Shown: positions 1 through 11,672 of the stretch, in pieces
Numbering within the stretch: the stretch's first letter is position 1
How the letters are laid out: every line of letters starts with the position of its first letter
Source of the DNA: Polytrichum commune
Lineage: Eukaryota; Streptophyta; Polytrichopsida; Polytrichales; Polytrichaceae
Length of the DNA stretch: 60,000 bases
Assembly: GCA_950295325.1 (NCBI GenBank)
Contig: OX485805.1
Location: 35,081,501 to 35,141,500, forward strand
Direction of reading: 5' to 3'
Position numbers and translations under genes: made by a program
Notes under the pieces: generated by a model
Told to the model about the DNA's origin: nothing
Database searches by the model: none
Seen by the model: the letters and a program-made list of their open reading frames with translations, nothing else

Positions 1-44
1 AATTTCCAGAACTCTCGTCTCTTAAACCCCGAGACATTTGAGTA

Positions 45-175
45 AACTGTCTCTTTTTTGTGTTAGTCAACCTAAGCCGCAGCATTACTGCAGGGGCTTG
101 GCTTCCGAACCGTACGTGAGCCTACGGCCTCATACGGCTCCTCCACAAGAACTGAACAACTTGAAAAACACAAAC
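45..175 (-). other. Group II intron-like fragment of probable organellar origin
   Basis: On the minus strand, GGAGCCGTATGAGG (about 129-144) is followed by CACGTACGGTTCGGAAGCC (about 100-119). This paired GAGCCGTATGAG / CTCACGTACGGTTC signature is typical of plant mitochondrial and chloroplast group II introns. No reading frame is maintained around it. The simplest reading is a short nuclear insertion of organelle DNA (NUMT or NUPT). The source intron was not identified, and the edges are approximate. Confidence 0.45.
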
Positions 176-598
176 GCAATTATCTCAGAACTCACAGACC
201 CAACATGTCTTTCAATTTATTAAGTCGAGTTTGAGTTTCAACAATCCCTCGGAGACATCAGACACCAAGTTTTGAGCTCCTAAACCCTACAGCAAGAGAT
301 GTGAGAAATTGCAAGCACCTGAAATTGTATGAGAGGAAGAGAAGTAACAGGATTGAAAATGTAGCTAGATTGTGCAAGGAGAGCCATGGTCGAAATTCCT
401 TCCTATTCTTGTCCTTCCTTCCAAAGATGGGATAATTCCTGTGCTTGACTATGGCGAGATGTTGGAATCTCAACAGCAATCTCAATCCACTTGGATTTAG
501 GGTTCCATCCCCACTTCCATTTGATACCGGTAGATGCTTTTCATCCAGAAGTATATGAATCCTTTTTTGGGGAGAGCATAGGTGCATAATATTAATGA

Positions 599-1131
599 TG
601 GGGCATTCCCACCTGACATTAGTTAGAAGTAGTTTTAGTCTAAAAGCGGTTTTAGTTATCTAGGGTTCACACATACGGCTCTTTTTAGTGCCGAGCCTAG
701 GTGGCAAATGATGTGGCATGGCTTAAAAGTGGAGGTTTTAAGCCTCAACCACCGACCCTCCCATTGGTACCTAAACATGAGGCAAGAATATAGGAACTTT
801 AAAAGTGTCGCCTCCCACCCTTGTGATTGGTGGCTTTTTAGTCTTAGCTATGAGGGCACGAGGAGCTCCATTAACAAAAACCGATGGTAAGATAGGTGAG
901 TAGTAAGGCATTTGGGGATGGGACAAAAACTACCCAACATTCATTGCTTGGTAGATAAAACCATGAACATGTGTGAAAGCTACTTAACTAAAACCTACTT
1001 GAAAATCTCCGGAGCAAGTTCTTGTAGGTGCATTGGGATAGTCGGATGCCTCCGCCATAACCGAGGGAGCTTTACCCGGTTTTTAGGAAATACTTTGGGT
1101 CTTAACTAAAGTCAGGTGGGAAGGGGGCATC
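599..1131. mobile_element. TIR element, type M (single-unit copy)
   Basis: The ends are inverted repeats: the left end reads GGGCATTCCCACCTGAC and the right end, reverse-complemented, GCCCCCTTCCCACCTGAC, followed by TTTAGTTA-like sequence. The 0.53 kb body has no transposase. It contains a perfect 9-bp stem (GGCTTAAAA / TTTTAAGCC, 7-nt loop, about 719-744) and one copy of a ~152-bp unit (about 930-1090). The same body recurs at 51353-52350 with that unit amplified four times. The superfamily is unknown and no clean target duplication was found. Confidence 0.7.
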
Positions 1132-2940
1132 AACTGTGTATCTAAGTAATGAGTGTGATATTTGGTTCGTTTTTCATGTTCTCCAACTTCTACCGATTAG
1201 ATTCACACAACGTTGGATTAAGGTTGCTAATTAAAATTTACGTTTTTTACTCTTTCAGTTTTTCTTAGTAAAGTTTAATTCACACTCTTATGGTTCATTG
1301 GTGCTTTCTCAGTCGTGTGTGATTCAGTCCTATGTGTGTGGACTCTTATCACTCTAATTCCATCCACTTGTCAGTCATGAAGCTCAAGAACCTGGGAAAT
1401 AATCTTGTAGTCTCCCTAGCAGGTGCAATAATCTAATGACCACCTTTTCAACCAAGTAATCTTTTGATATTCCATGTTGCGTTCCTTAATCAACTCTTGA
1501 TTAATGATGAGTTGTTATTTTTATTATGCATTATCATGAATGGAAACATGCTATAGGTTAATTTAACTTATAATTCAACAATTTAGTCTCACAAAGACTA
1601 AAGCTCCCACTTCAATATGAAAGGGTAGTCTAGTGGATCAAGCACGTAGCCATTACTGTGAAGTATGTAGTATGTTTATATAATCTATTCCTTTCTTTAG
1701 GATATGTGAGTAATAAAACATTCAATATAGCCAAATAGCAAGGTCAACTTACTCTAATCTTGTTTTGTCATTACTCTCACTCCACTACCTTTTCTTTTAT
1801 ATTGTGGTACAAGGTAGTTCACAACTTTGTACCTTTGTTAATCATCTCTCTAACTACTTCAATTTTCCTCTTGGCTATAGACTTACTCAATCAATTATCT
1901 GTTTGCGAGACTATAGCCCAATCCTTACCAAACTTCTCTATGCACTTGCTACCGAAGTAACAAAGATTTCTTTTTCCGTTGACACATCAACTTGGCTATA
2001 CTCTAACCTGCATATGTAGTATTCCGTTGACATGCAATCTATCATAATTGTACTCCTATAACCTCCTAAGTTTTACCATGTAAAGACTTTAGCCAAGTTG
2101 TTATAACACAAGTTAGTTTTCTTCCTTAATCATCATTCAGAGCATGTCCTATCTCACTCAGACACCTCACTTCTTATGGACGGCCAACTCATTCTTGGTC
2201 ATATTGCCCAATTTCCTCCATGCTTATAGCCCACAAACATATACATCCTTCACGATAAACACTTTACTTACATATCATATTCACTCTCACATCGTGACTC
2301 AACTCTTGCTTCTTGTATTTCCTCGATCTCCATGCAAACTTGCCAACATTAAAAAATTTGACTTATTTGTGATTCCATTTTACTTCAAAACGATCAGTTG
2401 CAATACCTAAGCTATATCATGGAATAGTGTTTCTCCTCCTCTATCATGGCAACTCTTGCCTATAGCCTACACTCCCATCTTAGGATTATGTGGCTATATT
2501 ATTCCTATACCTATCTCATTCTCGCTTTGCCTATGGCTTGTGCTACTTATCCTAGCTCTCACAACTATAATTAGATTAATCTATTCCAAAATGTTATGTC
2601 TTCTTTGTCAAGGAAGCTCCCCTTATGGCACCGACCTCTAATACAACCATCCGTAGGTTGAAATTAATGGCAACCGCCCATAACTTACCATTCACACTGC
2701 TTTAAGATTCCAACCTTATTTTATGCGTCAAATTTCAGTTATATACTTCCTATAGCCAGCGTGAATGGGCTAGACCCAAAAATTTCATACTCCAATTTGC
2801 AATGAGGGAAAGGTGTGGAATGGGATGTTTTGGAATTTCCAAAGGATGTCATAAAACTAGTAATCTTGAAATCAATAGGATATGGAGCGGCAAGTGAGGT
2901 GTATAAGTCAAGATGGTTGGGACTTGAAAGTGCAACAAAA
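1132..2940. other. Intergenic DNA, no gene seen
   Basis: AT-rich and pyrimidine-skewed DNA. Open frames are short, lack codon structure and match no family I recognise. No tRNA, tandem array or clear inverted-repeat element was seen. Confidence 0.5.
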
Positions 2941-3204
2941 ATGCATCCATTGGCCAAAACCCTACCTTCTTTTGTCAGCAACTTGTAATGATATATTGTC
3001 ATGGATGATTGAAACTTGAATGAGAAGTCACTTGGTAAGTGATAGTAATTGCAACACTATAAATCTATAATCCCCCCAAAAAATTACAAGGAATGACAAA
3101 TAATGTTGGGTTAACATTTAGTGTTCGTGACACTATACCGCGGTTTACAATTAATATTGAGCAAGATAATTAGAATCAGTCACACTAAATATCATATTTA
3201 GTGT
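2941..3204 (+). repeat. Module A copy, left-truncated
   Basis: This matches the right two thirds of repeat module A (compare 29298-29671 and 20490-20853). Shared words include ATGGATGATTGAAACTT, GTAATTGCAACACT and AATGTTGGGTTAACATTTAG. It ends in the near-palindromic terminus ACACTAAATAT / ATATTTAGTGT at 3182-3204. The left terminus is missing, and the sequence to the left of about 2941 does not match the other copies. Confidence 0.75.
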
Positions 3205-3577
3205 AGTTGGCACATACAAACCCTACCCCACAAGATTCCTTCTAAATTTGGGCAGGTTGTCCTTATTCATACTAGAATGTGGTGGGTGAGTGACCTACAT
3301 GGAAACTCACCCTTAGTATGTCATCTTAATTAGGAATATTCATCGATTTAAAAGCTCCAAGCATGCAAAAAGGGATCCAACATGTATGGGATTGAGCATG
3401 CTCCAAGACCCAAGTTTAACAAGACATGTTTTTTGAGACAAGTAAAACATTAAGTAATAAGGGCGAGTCTCCATGTAAGTTGCTCGCCCACCAAATTCTA
3501 GTGTGAATAAGGACAAACTTACCCAAATGTAAAGGAAATATGATGGGGTAGAGTTCGTACATTGTGCCAACTACACT
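3205..3577. repeat. Inverted pair of P-element arms
   Basis: The segment 3205-3316 runs from AGTTGGCACATACAAACCC to GGAAACTCACCCTTAG. It recurs inverted at about 3463-3577, from GGGCGAGTCTCCATGTAAG to GTGCCAACTACACTAA. The arms are ~110 bp, separated by ~145 bp of unrelated AT-rich DNA. The same arm forms one end of the P elements at 29180-29989 and 50495-51352. Confidence 0.75.
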
Positions 3578-4218
3578 AATTAAAATAAACATTGGTTTCG
3601 TTAAAAGTGCACATAAGCATGTGCACTTTTTGGGGGATTAAAGTTTTAATATTATATTGTCAAATTTTGACATGAATATGCAATAAATTTGTACGTTGGT
3701 ATAAATACCTTCAAATATTATTAGTTTCAAATAATTCCAAAACAAGCCTTATACACTATATGACTCTCATATTTATATTATGTTTCACCTTTCTAGTAAA
3801 AAAAAATTAAGTTATAAAATAAATCAAAGGGTTAAAACACATCCCTTTGTGCATAGCTTTAAATTTATTATTTGTGAATTGAAGCTAAGTGGCACAACAC
3901 ATAATTCACCATAGAAGCAATAAGACTGAAGTAGATGATTCCAAAGACAATAACGATGTACTTGTGTCTACCTTATATTTAACGAAAAGATTAAATCAAT
4001 AAAGTCAAACAAAAGAGTGAGGCATGTGCCTCATCCTCCATAAATATAATTTGAAATTTATATTTTGAAACAAACACTAATAAAAACATATTAAGTTGAG
4101 ATTACTATAGACATGATGGTAAACTTAACACATTCATGCAATCAATGAAAATAATATGGTATTTAAATTGCATGTGTCTTAGTTTAATACCACAAGTTCT
4201 AAAAACATTCAGGTTTAT
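3578..4218. other. AT-rich intergenic DNA
   Basis: No gene seen. It contains one orphan copy of the TGAGGCA-TG-TGCCTCA palindrome at about 4018-4033, the core of the array that begins 200 bp downstream. Confidence 0.5.
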
Positions 4219-4610
4219 TAATATGGGTGAGGCATGTTCCTCACCCTAAAAACCACAAGTTCACAAAAAAAAAAGTTTTGTTAACAAGGGTAAGGCGCAA
4301 CTCAAGTTCAAAAAAATATAGATTTTAAAACAAGGGTGAGGCATGTGCCTCACCTTCAAAACCACAAGTTTCAAAAAATTCAATTGTCAACAAGGATGAG
4401 GCAAGTGCCTCACTTTAAAGACACAAGATAAAAAAACATATAGATTTTATAACAAGGGTGAGGCATGTGCCTGACTATGGAAACCATAAGTTAAAAATAA
4501 ATCATATTTGTTTAATAAGGGTGAGGCATGTGCCTCTATTTTAAAACCACTATTTGAAAGAAATCCAGATTTGTTAACAAAGGTGAGGCATATGCTTCAC
4601 CCTAAAACCA
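4219..4610. repeat. 60-63 bp tandem array with palindromic TGAGGCA..TGCCTCA core
   Basis: Cores start near 4228, 4291, 4337, 4397, 4459, 4522 and 4584, so the period is about 60-63 bp apart from one shortened unit. Each full core is a 7-bp inverted repeat (TGAGGCA / TGCCTCA) around 2 nt. The linkers share CACAAGTT...TTAACAAGGG. The units diverge from each other, which indicates an old minisatellite. It is not a CRISPR array: linkers are related and the host is eukaryotic. Confidence 0.85.
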
Positions 4611-5063
4611 TAAGTTCTTAATTTTAGAATTATTAATAAGGGGTGATTTAAAATTTTAAATTGTGGATGAGGGAAAAAAATTCAGAGTTTTGAAATTGGA
4701 GATGATGAATACCGATTTTAAAGGTTTTAAAATGAGGGTGAGGATCACAAATTTTAGATTTTTCAAAATAAGGATAAATTATTTATAACTAAAATTTCAT
4801 ATTGTGAACTACATATAATAAGTATACGATGTTATATTCTAGTAATTAATCAATTATGTTATTTTTAGAGAAACAAATTCAAATATAGATCTGAATCTAA
4901 AGGAAATTCAAAAACTATGTACTTACCTTAATGAAAGTGTTGAATTGAAGTGTACTTTGAGTTTGATTAAGAGTAAGCGTGGAATGCGATACTAATTAGA
5001 TTTTCATATGATATTTGGAATTCATGCGATTATAGAAATCAAAGATAGAGTCGAAAGTTGAAT
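4611..5063. other. AT-rich intergenic DNA
   Basis: No gene or recognisable repeat was seen. The first ~150 bp has decayed GGTGAGG-like words that may be worn array units. Confidence 0.4.
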
Positions 5064-5097
5064 GGGTATTTGGTCTAGTGGTATGATTCTTGCTTAG
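5064..5097 (+). other. tRNA-Pro 5' half at the LINE 5' edge
   Basis: GGGTATTTGGTCTAGTGG followed by TATGATTCTTGCTTAG matches the plant tRNA-Pro 5' half from the acceptor strand through the D arm to the anticodon loop, with two C-to-T changes. It includes an A-box-like TGGTCTAGTGG. The match stops at the anticodon and no 3' half or B box follows. This is a fragment and not a working tRNA gene. It directly precedes the LINE. Confidence 0.65.
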
Positions 5098-5149
5098 AGG
5101 CTTTGCTTGCGGCTCGCTTTGGGGCGGAGGGCGGAGCTCCACAAAAATC

Positions 5150-6704
5150 AGGTGAGATCCAATTTTTCAAGAAGAGTGCAAGATGTGACATTTCTTGTAG
5201 ATAGAGAGGTATCATAGTTTGACGTATCCACAACGAGATTACTGAAGCTTTTGCGCTACCAACTAACCTAATCGACAACTCACAGGATATCGGAAACGAT
5301 AATTGGAGCAATCAAAGTCGACACCCCGAACATCGCAACTTCAGAGTTTGAGTGGCAGATCATCACGCAGGTAGGAGTGTCTACACACCTCCCAAACCAG
5401 CAGTTGGATCATCAAAACTCAATCCCCGCGAAACTATTTGGGCCAAGAATCCGTCTATTGGTCCGGAACGTGAATACCTTCCCGCACACAGTAGTCCTCC
5501 CCACGCTAGATAGAGAAGGCAAGGTAAAATACAAACTAGAATACATTGGATTGCCGAATCAATGCAACAGGTGCTCATCGTGGGAACACCAGGTTCGTCA
5601 TTGTCCCAAAAGAGATCCCAGAATGAAGAGACGAACACAACTGCATCACACCGCACCAACACAAGCCGGGGGAGAACAACTTGAGACCCCACCCTATTAG
5701 ACCCTAGTATCGAATAATGAGACTGGAGTAAGGGAAGACCAAATCTAGAAAGAAGCAGAGCCTGGCACAGAACCTGCTCCCACTCCGCAACCATAACAAG
5801 AATCAGAGGCATCGACACATCCATACGTATCAACACAACCAGACGCCTCATTACAACCAAACAACATAAACTTTTCACAGTTGCAATCGCCAGCACCTAA
5901 AACACCAGCCCACATGAATCAAACACCACGGGCAGTTGAAAGCACCCCGGTGTTTATATGGAGAGCGAAGACCAGCATGGAAGAACGACTGCTGGATAAA
6001 GGCAAGGAGAAAATCAAACCACATGGCTCAAAATCTGCCCCCATCACGAGGTAGGGATACCGCTCATGCCGCCTTGCGGATGACTTCTGGACAACTCTAG
6101 GTATGCCGAAGACACCCCCATCCTTTCGCCAAAAATTGAGAGTCATTCCGTTCATGACCAAGAATAAGGAGCAAACAAAGTATTTGGTGGAGAAAAGCAT
6201 ACAATTGTTCACCATCATAGAAGTGCACGTAGCGGAGTTGCTGGCAAGAATCCCTTGGTCCACACACCGAGCGAAGCAGCATGTGGTGAATGAAGTTGCA
6301 CAACACTTCACAAAGTCCTAATCTTTAGTAATAACCTTACATCATCGTTCCAGAAGTGGCCACAAGGACACTGGTTTGCAAACTGGACATCAACAATGGA
6401 TGGGAAACATACCTACACCCTCTACGTTAGTATCACAGTCCCGGAAGCCAAGGTCAAAATCAAGAAAGGCCATGACCTTGGGTGGAAGAGAATTCCGGAG
6501 ACAATCAAAGAACTCCTCAATGCCTCCACGTCCGAGCAGATACAAGATGCAAAAGAACACGGGAACCACTAGCAAGAGATGGCTGGTAACAAAGAAATCA
6601 CCAATTATACACAATCCCAACCACGCCCAATGGTATCCCCCAACCCATAGTCAATCATGTGTGAGGAGGAGACATTCTCCTTTTAATTACCCCCTTGCAC
6701 TGAC
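5150..6704 (+). pseudogene. LINE ORF1 (DUF4283-like, CCHC zinc knuckle) and linker, decayed
   Basis: The plus frame ending at 5700 reads through a DUF4283-like stretch (...FGPRIRLLVRNVN...) into a zinc knuckle, CNRCSSWEHQVRHC, which fits C-x2-C-x4-H-x4-C. That order is standard for ORF1 of plant L1 LINEs, which binds the element's RNA. In-frame stops occur upstream near 5.2 kb and no intact start remains. From 5701 to 6704 the sequence is Pro/Thr/Gln/Lys-rich with short frames (6103-6321, 6376-6708) separated by stops. It looks like the worn linker and C-terminus of ORF1, and I see no further domain there. Confidence 0.75.
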
Positions 6705-7735
6705 ATGAAAGGTGATAGAATCACCATAGCAACTCAGAACACTAAAGGTTTGAGCCAAGGTTTTATAAGAAGCAAGAAAAGAAAAGAGCTGAAAGAAATC
6801 TTTAAACAAACAACACCACCAACATATATATTACTACTACAAGAAACCAAAATACTGGAAGTCGCTTGTCTCAAACAAGCTAGATTCATCGAATTTAGGG
6901 GAGGTTCCAGCCTGTGGAATGAAGCCACATTCTCAGCGCAAACAACCAGGTTCATGGGGGGGGGGGGGAACATGCATTATACTGTCCAAAAGAATGGGTA
7001 CAACAATGGTGCAACATGGCGTTCTGTACCCAGGGAGGGCGTAGTGTATCATCCTTCAGCTCAACCCTCACTTCATATTGGGTATCCTTAATGTTTACAG
7101 CTTTAGTCACACAGGGCCAAGAGCCATGCTCTGGAATCACTTAGCTCAAGCGGAATTCCCAAACGCGGACTGGATACTCGTTGGGGACTTCAACAACATC
7201 TAGCAAGCCAGTGATAAACTAGGGGATTCCTCCAAAACAAACATCAGCCAAAGAGAACTAGAGTCATGGAACCGACTACTCATGAGGTTAAGAGTTCGAG
7301 ACACATTTCACATCAGGGCCTTCCACAAACGCTCTGACAAGGCATTCACATGGTCCAACGCTCGTAATGACAACACAATGATCCAGTCCCACATAAATAG
7401 AATGTACGTCCCCACACGCATAGAACACATTGGAGGCACCACAAAAATCTTACCAACCATACCGGGTATCTCAAATCACGTCGAGGTGGTTCTACACTTC
7501 AATGATGAAGGCAAATGAAAGAAACAAACCCAGTTCTTTAATAAAGGTCTCCTCGCAAACTCGGACATCAATGCAATGTTGTTAGCAACCTGGAAAGAAG
7601 CAATGGAAGAGGCCACATTAGAAAGCTGGAATCAAAAAGTGGTAGCTGCAAATCAGGCTATCCAACAGAAATCAGTGGAATTGACAAAGAATCAGAAGCA
7701 ACGATGGAACGAGACGTACTTGGCGTAGTTCGAAG
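6705..7735 (+). pseudogene. LINE ORF2 N-terminus: APE-type endonuclease, frameshifted
   Basis: It begins at ATG 6705 and reads ITIATQNTKGL, then LLLQETKI, the usual start of plant LINE endonucleases. A run of 13 G (6956-6968) breaks the frame; past it the expected continuation (...VQHGVLYPGRA..., GILNVYSF) is in another frame with a stop. Next come WILVGDFNN, the conserved GDFN motif, and SNHVEVVLHF, where the usual catalytic SDH triplet is SNH. Several in-frame stops (near 7200, 7518, 7728) confirm decay. In an active element this domain nicks target DNA for target-primed reverse transcription. Confidence 0.8.
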
Positions 7736-7884
7736 ATATTATCAAGGTTGAAACTGAACTCCAAAACAACTTGGGCTCAAGGGAGGCATGAGATAAGCTT
7801 AGTGACGCACGTGCAACACTCCATGAAGTACACCAACAAAAATTCCAATTTCAAGAGAGTGCAATCTTATCCAAATGGGCAAGG

Positions 7885-9453
7885 GTGGGTGACAAGTGTA
7901 CAAAGGAGTTCTTTGAACATCATGCGGGACACATGAAACCCACAGCCATCACACATATGCTTGAGGGGGATAGGCTCATCTCTAACCAACTAGAATTGGA
8001 AACACGCATACTCCGATTTTACGAGAACCTATACACCAGAGACAAAGTAGTTGAAAACAACGTGGAGGCAAGAGAAGACTGCCTCAAGTACCTGAAACAA
8101 ATTGTTACGCCAACTCACAACAAAGAGCTCCTCAAACCACTAACACCAGAGGAAATGAGCATGGCTATAAAACAATTGCCAACAAGGAAAGCACCAGGAG
8201 TCGATTCCATACCAACGGAATTCCACCAGGAACTTTGGGAGGACATTGAGTTCGACATATTCAACTTTGTCTCCGAAGTGATTAGTCAAGCCTACATCAC
8301 AAAGGAACTAAATGTTAGTAAGATAGCACTCCTTCCTAAAACAGAGGATAGGCAACATATTAAAAATTATAGACCAAAATCCTTACTCAACACACTATAT
8401 AAAGTGGTAGCAAAGGTCTATGCCAATAGAATGAAGCCACTCCTCCACCATAGGAGTCTACCCTCCCAAACCAGGTTTGTACCTAATAGATACATCTTGG
8501 ACAACATATTCCTGGTGTTCGAGGCCATCGAATGGGCACTTGAAAACCGACAAGAGCTGAGTATGCTCCTTCTCGACTTTGAGAAAGCCTACGACAAAGT
8601 CAGTTGGACATTCCTAAGCCAAGCAATGGAGAGGATGGGATTTAGTACCACTTGGATAAAACAGGTGATGTCACTCAACATGAACGCCTCAGCCTCGATC
8701 ATAATCAACGGCGAACAGTTTAATCCCTTCAAGCTCCAACACTCAATGCGACAAGGATGCCCATTGGCACCGTATCTCTTCTTACTCACAGTTGATGTCC
8801 TAGGCCAAATGCTTCAGCATCTCAAATGTAGGGTACATGGGCTCCAACTCCCCGATAATTCCACCATTACTAACCATATGTTCACAGATGATATGCTATT
8901 ACTACTAGATGGGACTCTGGAAAACATGGACAGAGCCATCAATGTTATCAATAGACTCGGGGCAACATCGGGAGCCAAATTGAACTTACACAAATCTATA
9001 GGTCTCTGGATTGCACACACTGAGCGAACATGGCAATGGGGAGAAGAAGCGGGACTTAAATGGCTGAACCCCAGGGAAATCACAAGATACCCAGGCCACC
9101 CTTTTGGACTACACATCCCACAAAAAAAGAAGGACAGCAAGATGCTAGGCCAAATAAGGAAACACTTACATAGGTGGGCCGGAAATCAACTCTCCCTAGC
9201 AGGAAGAATCATGGTTTCCAACCAAGTGATTCTCTCATCAATCTGGTACCTTGCCTCATGTACTGACCTATCAGGCCAAACACTCAAACTGGCAAGGGCA
9301 ACAATTAGAAATTACATATGGTTCGGGAAGAAGGAGTCACGTGCGCGCGCTCGAGTTAAGTGGGCCACAACTGCCCTCCCAATTGTCCGTGGAGGTATAA
9401 AAATCCTTGACCCACAATGGCAAATGTTAGCCTTGTTGGTGAACTACAAATAA
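7885..9453 (+). CDS. LINE ORF2 reverse transcriptase domain (fragment of a broken ORF2)
   Basis: A 522-codon open frame. It carries the RT landmarks in order: PTRKAPGVDSIPTEF (about residues 100-114), KNYRPKSLLNTLYKVVAKVY (finger), LLLDFEKAYDKVSWTFL (first catalytic Asp), MRQGCPLAPYLF, and FTDDMLLLLDG in place of the canonical F/YADD box, so the two catalytic Asp remain. The ACHxxR-like thumb region and a RAxIRNYIWFG segment follow. Upstream 7536-7884 reads in related frames with stops, so the start at 7885 is only where the frame opens. Codons have been lost at both ends, and an active enzyme is unlikely. Confidence 0.88.
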   Translation: MGDKCTKEFFEHHAGHMKPTAITHMLEGDRLISNQLELETRILRFYENLYTRDKVVENNVEAREDCLKYLKQIVTPTHNKELLKPLTPEEMSMAIKQLPTRKAPGVDSIPTEFHQELWEDIEFDIFNFVSEVISQAYITKELNVSKIALLPKTEDRQHIKNYRPKSLLNTLYKVVAKVYANRMKPLLHHRSLPSQTRFVPNRYILDNIFLVFEAIEWALENRQELSMLLLDFEKAYDKVSWTFLSQAMERMGFSTTWIKQVMSLNMNASASIIINGEQFNPFKLQHSMRQGCPLAPYLFLLTVDVLGQMLQHLKCRVHGLQLPDNSTITNHMFTDDMLLLLDGTLENMDRAINVINRLGATSGAKLNLHKSIGLWIAHTERTWQWGEEAGLKWLNPREITRYPGHPFGLHIPQKKKDSKMLGQIRKHLHRWAGNQLSLAGRIMVSNQVILSSIWYLASCTDLSGQTLKLARATIRNYIWFGKKESRARARVKWATTALPIVRGGIKILDPQWQMLALLVNYK

Positions 9454-11541
9454 GAGGAATGACAGTCGGTTATAAACCATGGAAGGTACTGGTACAATAC
9501 AGAGTAGCCCAAACCAAACAATCACGACGAGGACAAATGGCCAGCGCACGCAAACTGGATAATGAACTACCCAAACCTGGTGGAACATGGCTCTGCGATG
9601 TGGCAAGGAGTCATGAAGGCTTGGAATACCATCCAATCAGGCCTAGAACAACATGACCCCACAAGCTGGTTAGAAATTATATGACAACCACTTTTCGGCA
9701 ATATATTTCTCACCAGTGAAGATGGACCCAATGGGGGAAGGCACTGAGATCCAATATGCTCTGGTGGGCTAAAAAGGAATACCAAGCACTCAAAGACATT
9801 ACAAGACACGATGGACATGGCTGGCACACCTTTCCAGAACTAGCACGCCTTCGCCGAACCAAAGTTGCCCCGCACCTGTCTCGGGGGGGGGGGGGTTAGT
9901 CATTGGTTGGAGTAGCAATACACGTGCGAACAAATGATAGGGTATTTTAAAAACATGGGAGCAAAAAATTATAATTGGGCTTAAGAGTAATATAGGGTAT
10001 CAAAAATGGCACTGGACATCTTTAAAGTACTATAGGGTATGGAATAATAGGTAATTTGGAATCATAAGTAATGCAAGCCATTTTTCTATTAACCCAAAGT
10101 AGAAATTTACATAATGATAACATGTGAAAAAAAGAAGAGAATTGAAAGTAATACCCCCCTATAAAATAGTGGTTGTTCGCACCTATATCCTTAACTTTTT
10201 AACGCACTGCCTCCCCCCCCCCCCCCCCGAGGCACCTGTATGCTAGAGTAGTTAACAACATCCCATGGGATGCTACCCTGATGCCTCCTGCAGCAATTGG
10301 ACAATGGGTTGCAACAAAGGAAGACGACGGCAACATCCAGCATGTATACTACATTACACAGAGTGACACCCTAGAGGCAACACTGTACCAGAGCAATGAC
10401 ACTAAAATTCTCCAGCTGATCAGACAAAATCAAAGACTGCCAACAGATACTAGGGAGGTACGTGTAATTAGAACTGGTGGCCCCAAACGCATGGTACTAG
10501 ACTACAATCCTATTGAAGACACTGAAGACACTGAACAAAATCAACTACTATAGCTATGGGGGAACGATTGGTTATGTAATTTGGAGTGGGATCCAAAAGA
10601 ATGGCTTTGGAGAAGGATTGGAATTCTCTCGGAAACCACAGTATTAAATTACACTACCAAAAGAGGCTACAGAGTTGCTTTAAGACAAAACAATCACAAG
10701 ATGCCAATGGATGCAGAACTCAAAGTAGCAGGCATGGATAGCAAAACACGCGCAATTTTTTTCAACAGAATATGGCACCCCTATCTACCATGTGAAGTAT
10801 CTGCCATGCAATGGTTAGTATTAACATAAGGCCTACCGGTGGGAGCATGGAGAGAAAGAATAGGCCTACCTAGCGCCTGCCAATTGTGCCCAGCCAAGAG
10901 AGGGAAATGCTCCAACATGCGTTCCTCAACTACATGGAAGTTAAAAAAAACATGGGTCTTATTCCGCAATACTCATCAAGCAGAGGGACTTACACCATAC
11001 TAACACTCCTGGACTGAAGTGAGCAGAGGTCGGGATGACCGCCCCCCCCCCCCCCCCCCGGTCCCAGTGTTGAAGAGGAATTATAGTGGGATATTGTAGC
11101 TACGTTCTCCATCAACGCTTAGACGCCATGGGACATCCTTAGAGCGCAGCTACTATAAACGATTTGGTGTCAACGAGTGTTACACGCATTTAGTGAAGAG
11201 CAATTTCATCTTGGAGTTGTGTTATGGCATGCATGGAGAAATACTATCTACAGTGCCATGGAAGCATATAAAGAACTTTCCAGGCACAAAAGAAACGAGG
11301 AAAAAAAAACAAAATGATCAACTGTTTTCAAAATATTTGGACAACTTCTAACATCTTTGGGAGGTTGGGTGGTAATGGCATCAAATGGAATATTACCCCG
11401 CATCAGGAGTTCCTCCCTTGCGACCTCAGGGCATGGATCACCCCACCAATCCGCATACACATAACATCCCCATTACCGGACATTGAAGTTGAGTTCGTCG
11501 CCGGACCTAACTTCCAGAAATTGGTCCAAGACTTTGTATAG
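9454..11541 (+). pseudogene. LINE ORF2 C-terminal region with zf-RVT-like segment, broken
   Basis: After the stop at 9453, homologous sequence continues in shifted frames (TVGYKPWKVLV, ANWIMNYPN), then resumes after the 9880-10231 insertion with NIPWDATLMPPAAIGQW. Residues resembling zf-RVT follow (FFNRIWHPYLPCEVSAMQW, then GLPVGAWRERIGLP and CQLCP). The last part reads to a stop at 11541 after FQKLVQDFV. A run of about 19-20 C at 11041-11060 interrupts the frame between GATGACCG and CGGTCCCAG. Function is lost. Confidence 0.7.
9872..10239. mobile_element. 352-bp MITE with poly-G/C inverted ends, 8-bp target duplication
   Basis: The element is 9880-10231. It begins CTC followed by 13 G and ends with 16 C followed by GAG. 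It is flanked by identical 8-bp copies of GCACCTGT (9872-9879 and 10232-10239). Subterminal inverted words GTGCGAACAA and TTGTTCGCAC also pair. There is no coding capacity. The 8-bp duplication suggests a hAT-type transposase mobilised it. It splits the LINE ORF2 coding sequence, so it is younger than the LINE. Confidence 0.88.
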
Positions 11542-11672
11542 GACATTAGTAACCACTCGAGACCATCATCCCTGCAAGATACCAATCCTCAACGCACCAC
11601 GGAGATACGGACATCGGTTGACTGCACAACACCGACCCCCCCAACAAGGAGTCAAAAGGAAAGGCCCTCAAC

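Noticed and set aside
1620-1660. tRNA-like GGGTAGTCTAGTGGATC
   Set aside because: Only an A-box-like word; no cloverleaf or B box follows.
4219-4610. CRISPR-like array
   Set aside because: Repeats and linkers are both imperfect and related to each other, the genome is a plant nucleus, and no cas gene exists. It is a minisatellite.
5064-5140. Functional tRNA-Pro gene
   Set aside because: Only the 5' half is present; T arm and acceptor 3' strand are missing.
8814-9140. 108-codon minus-strand frame
   Set aside because: Antisense shadow of the LINE reverse transcriptase.
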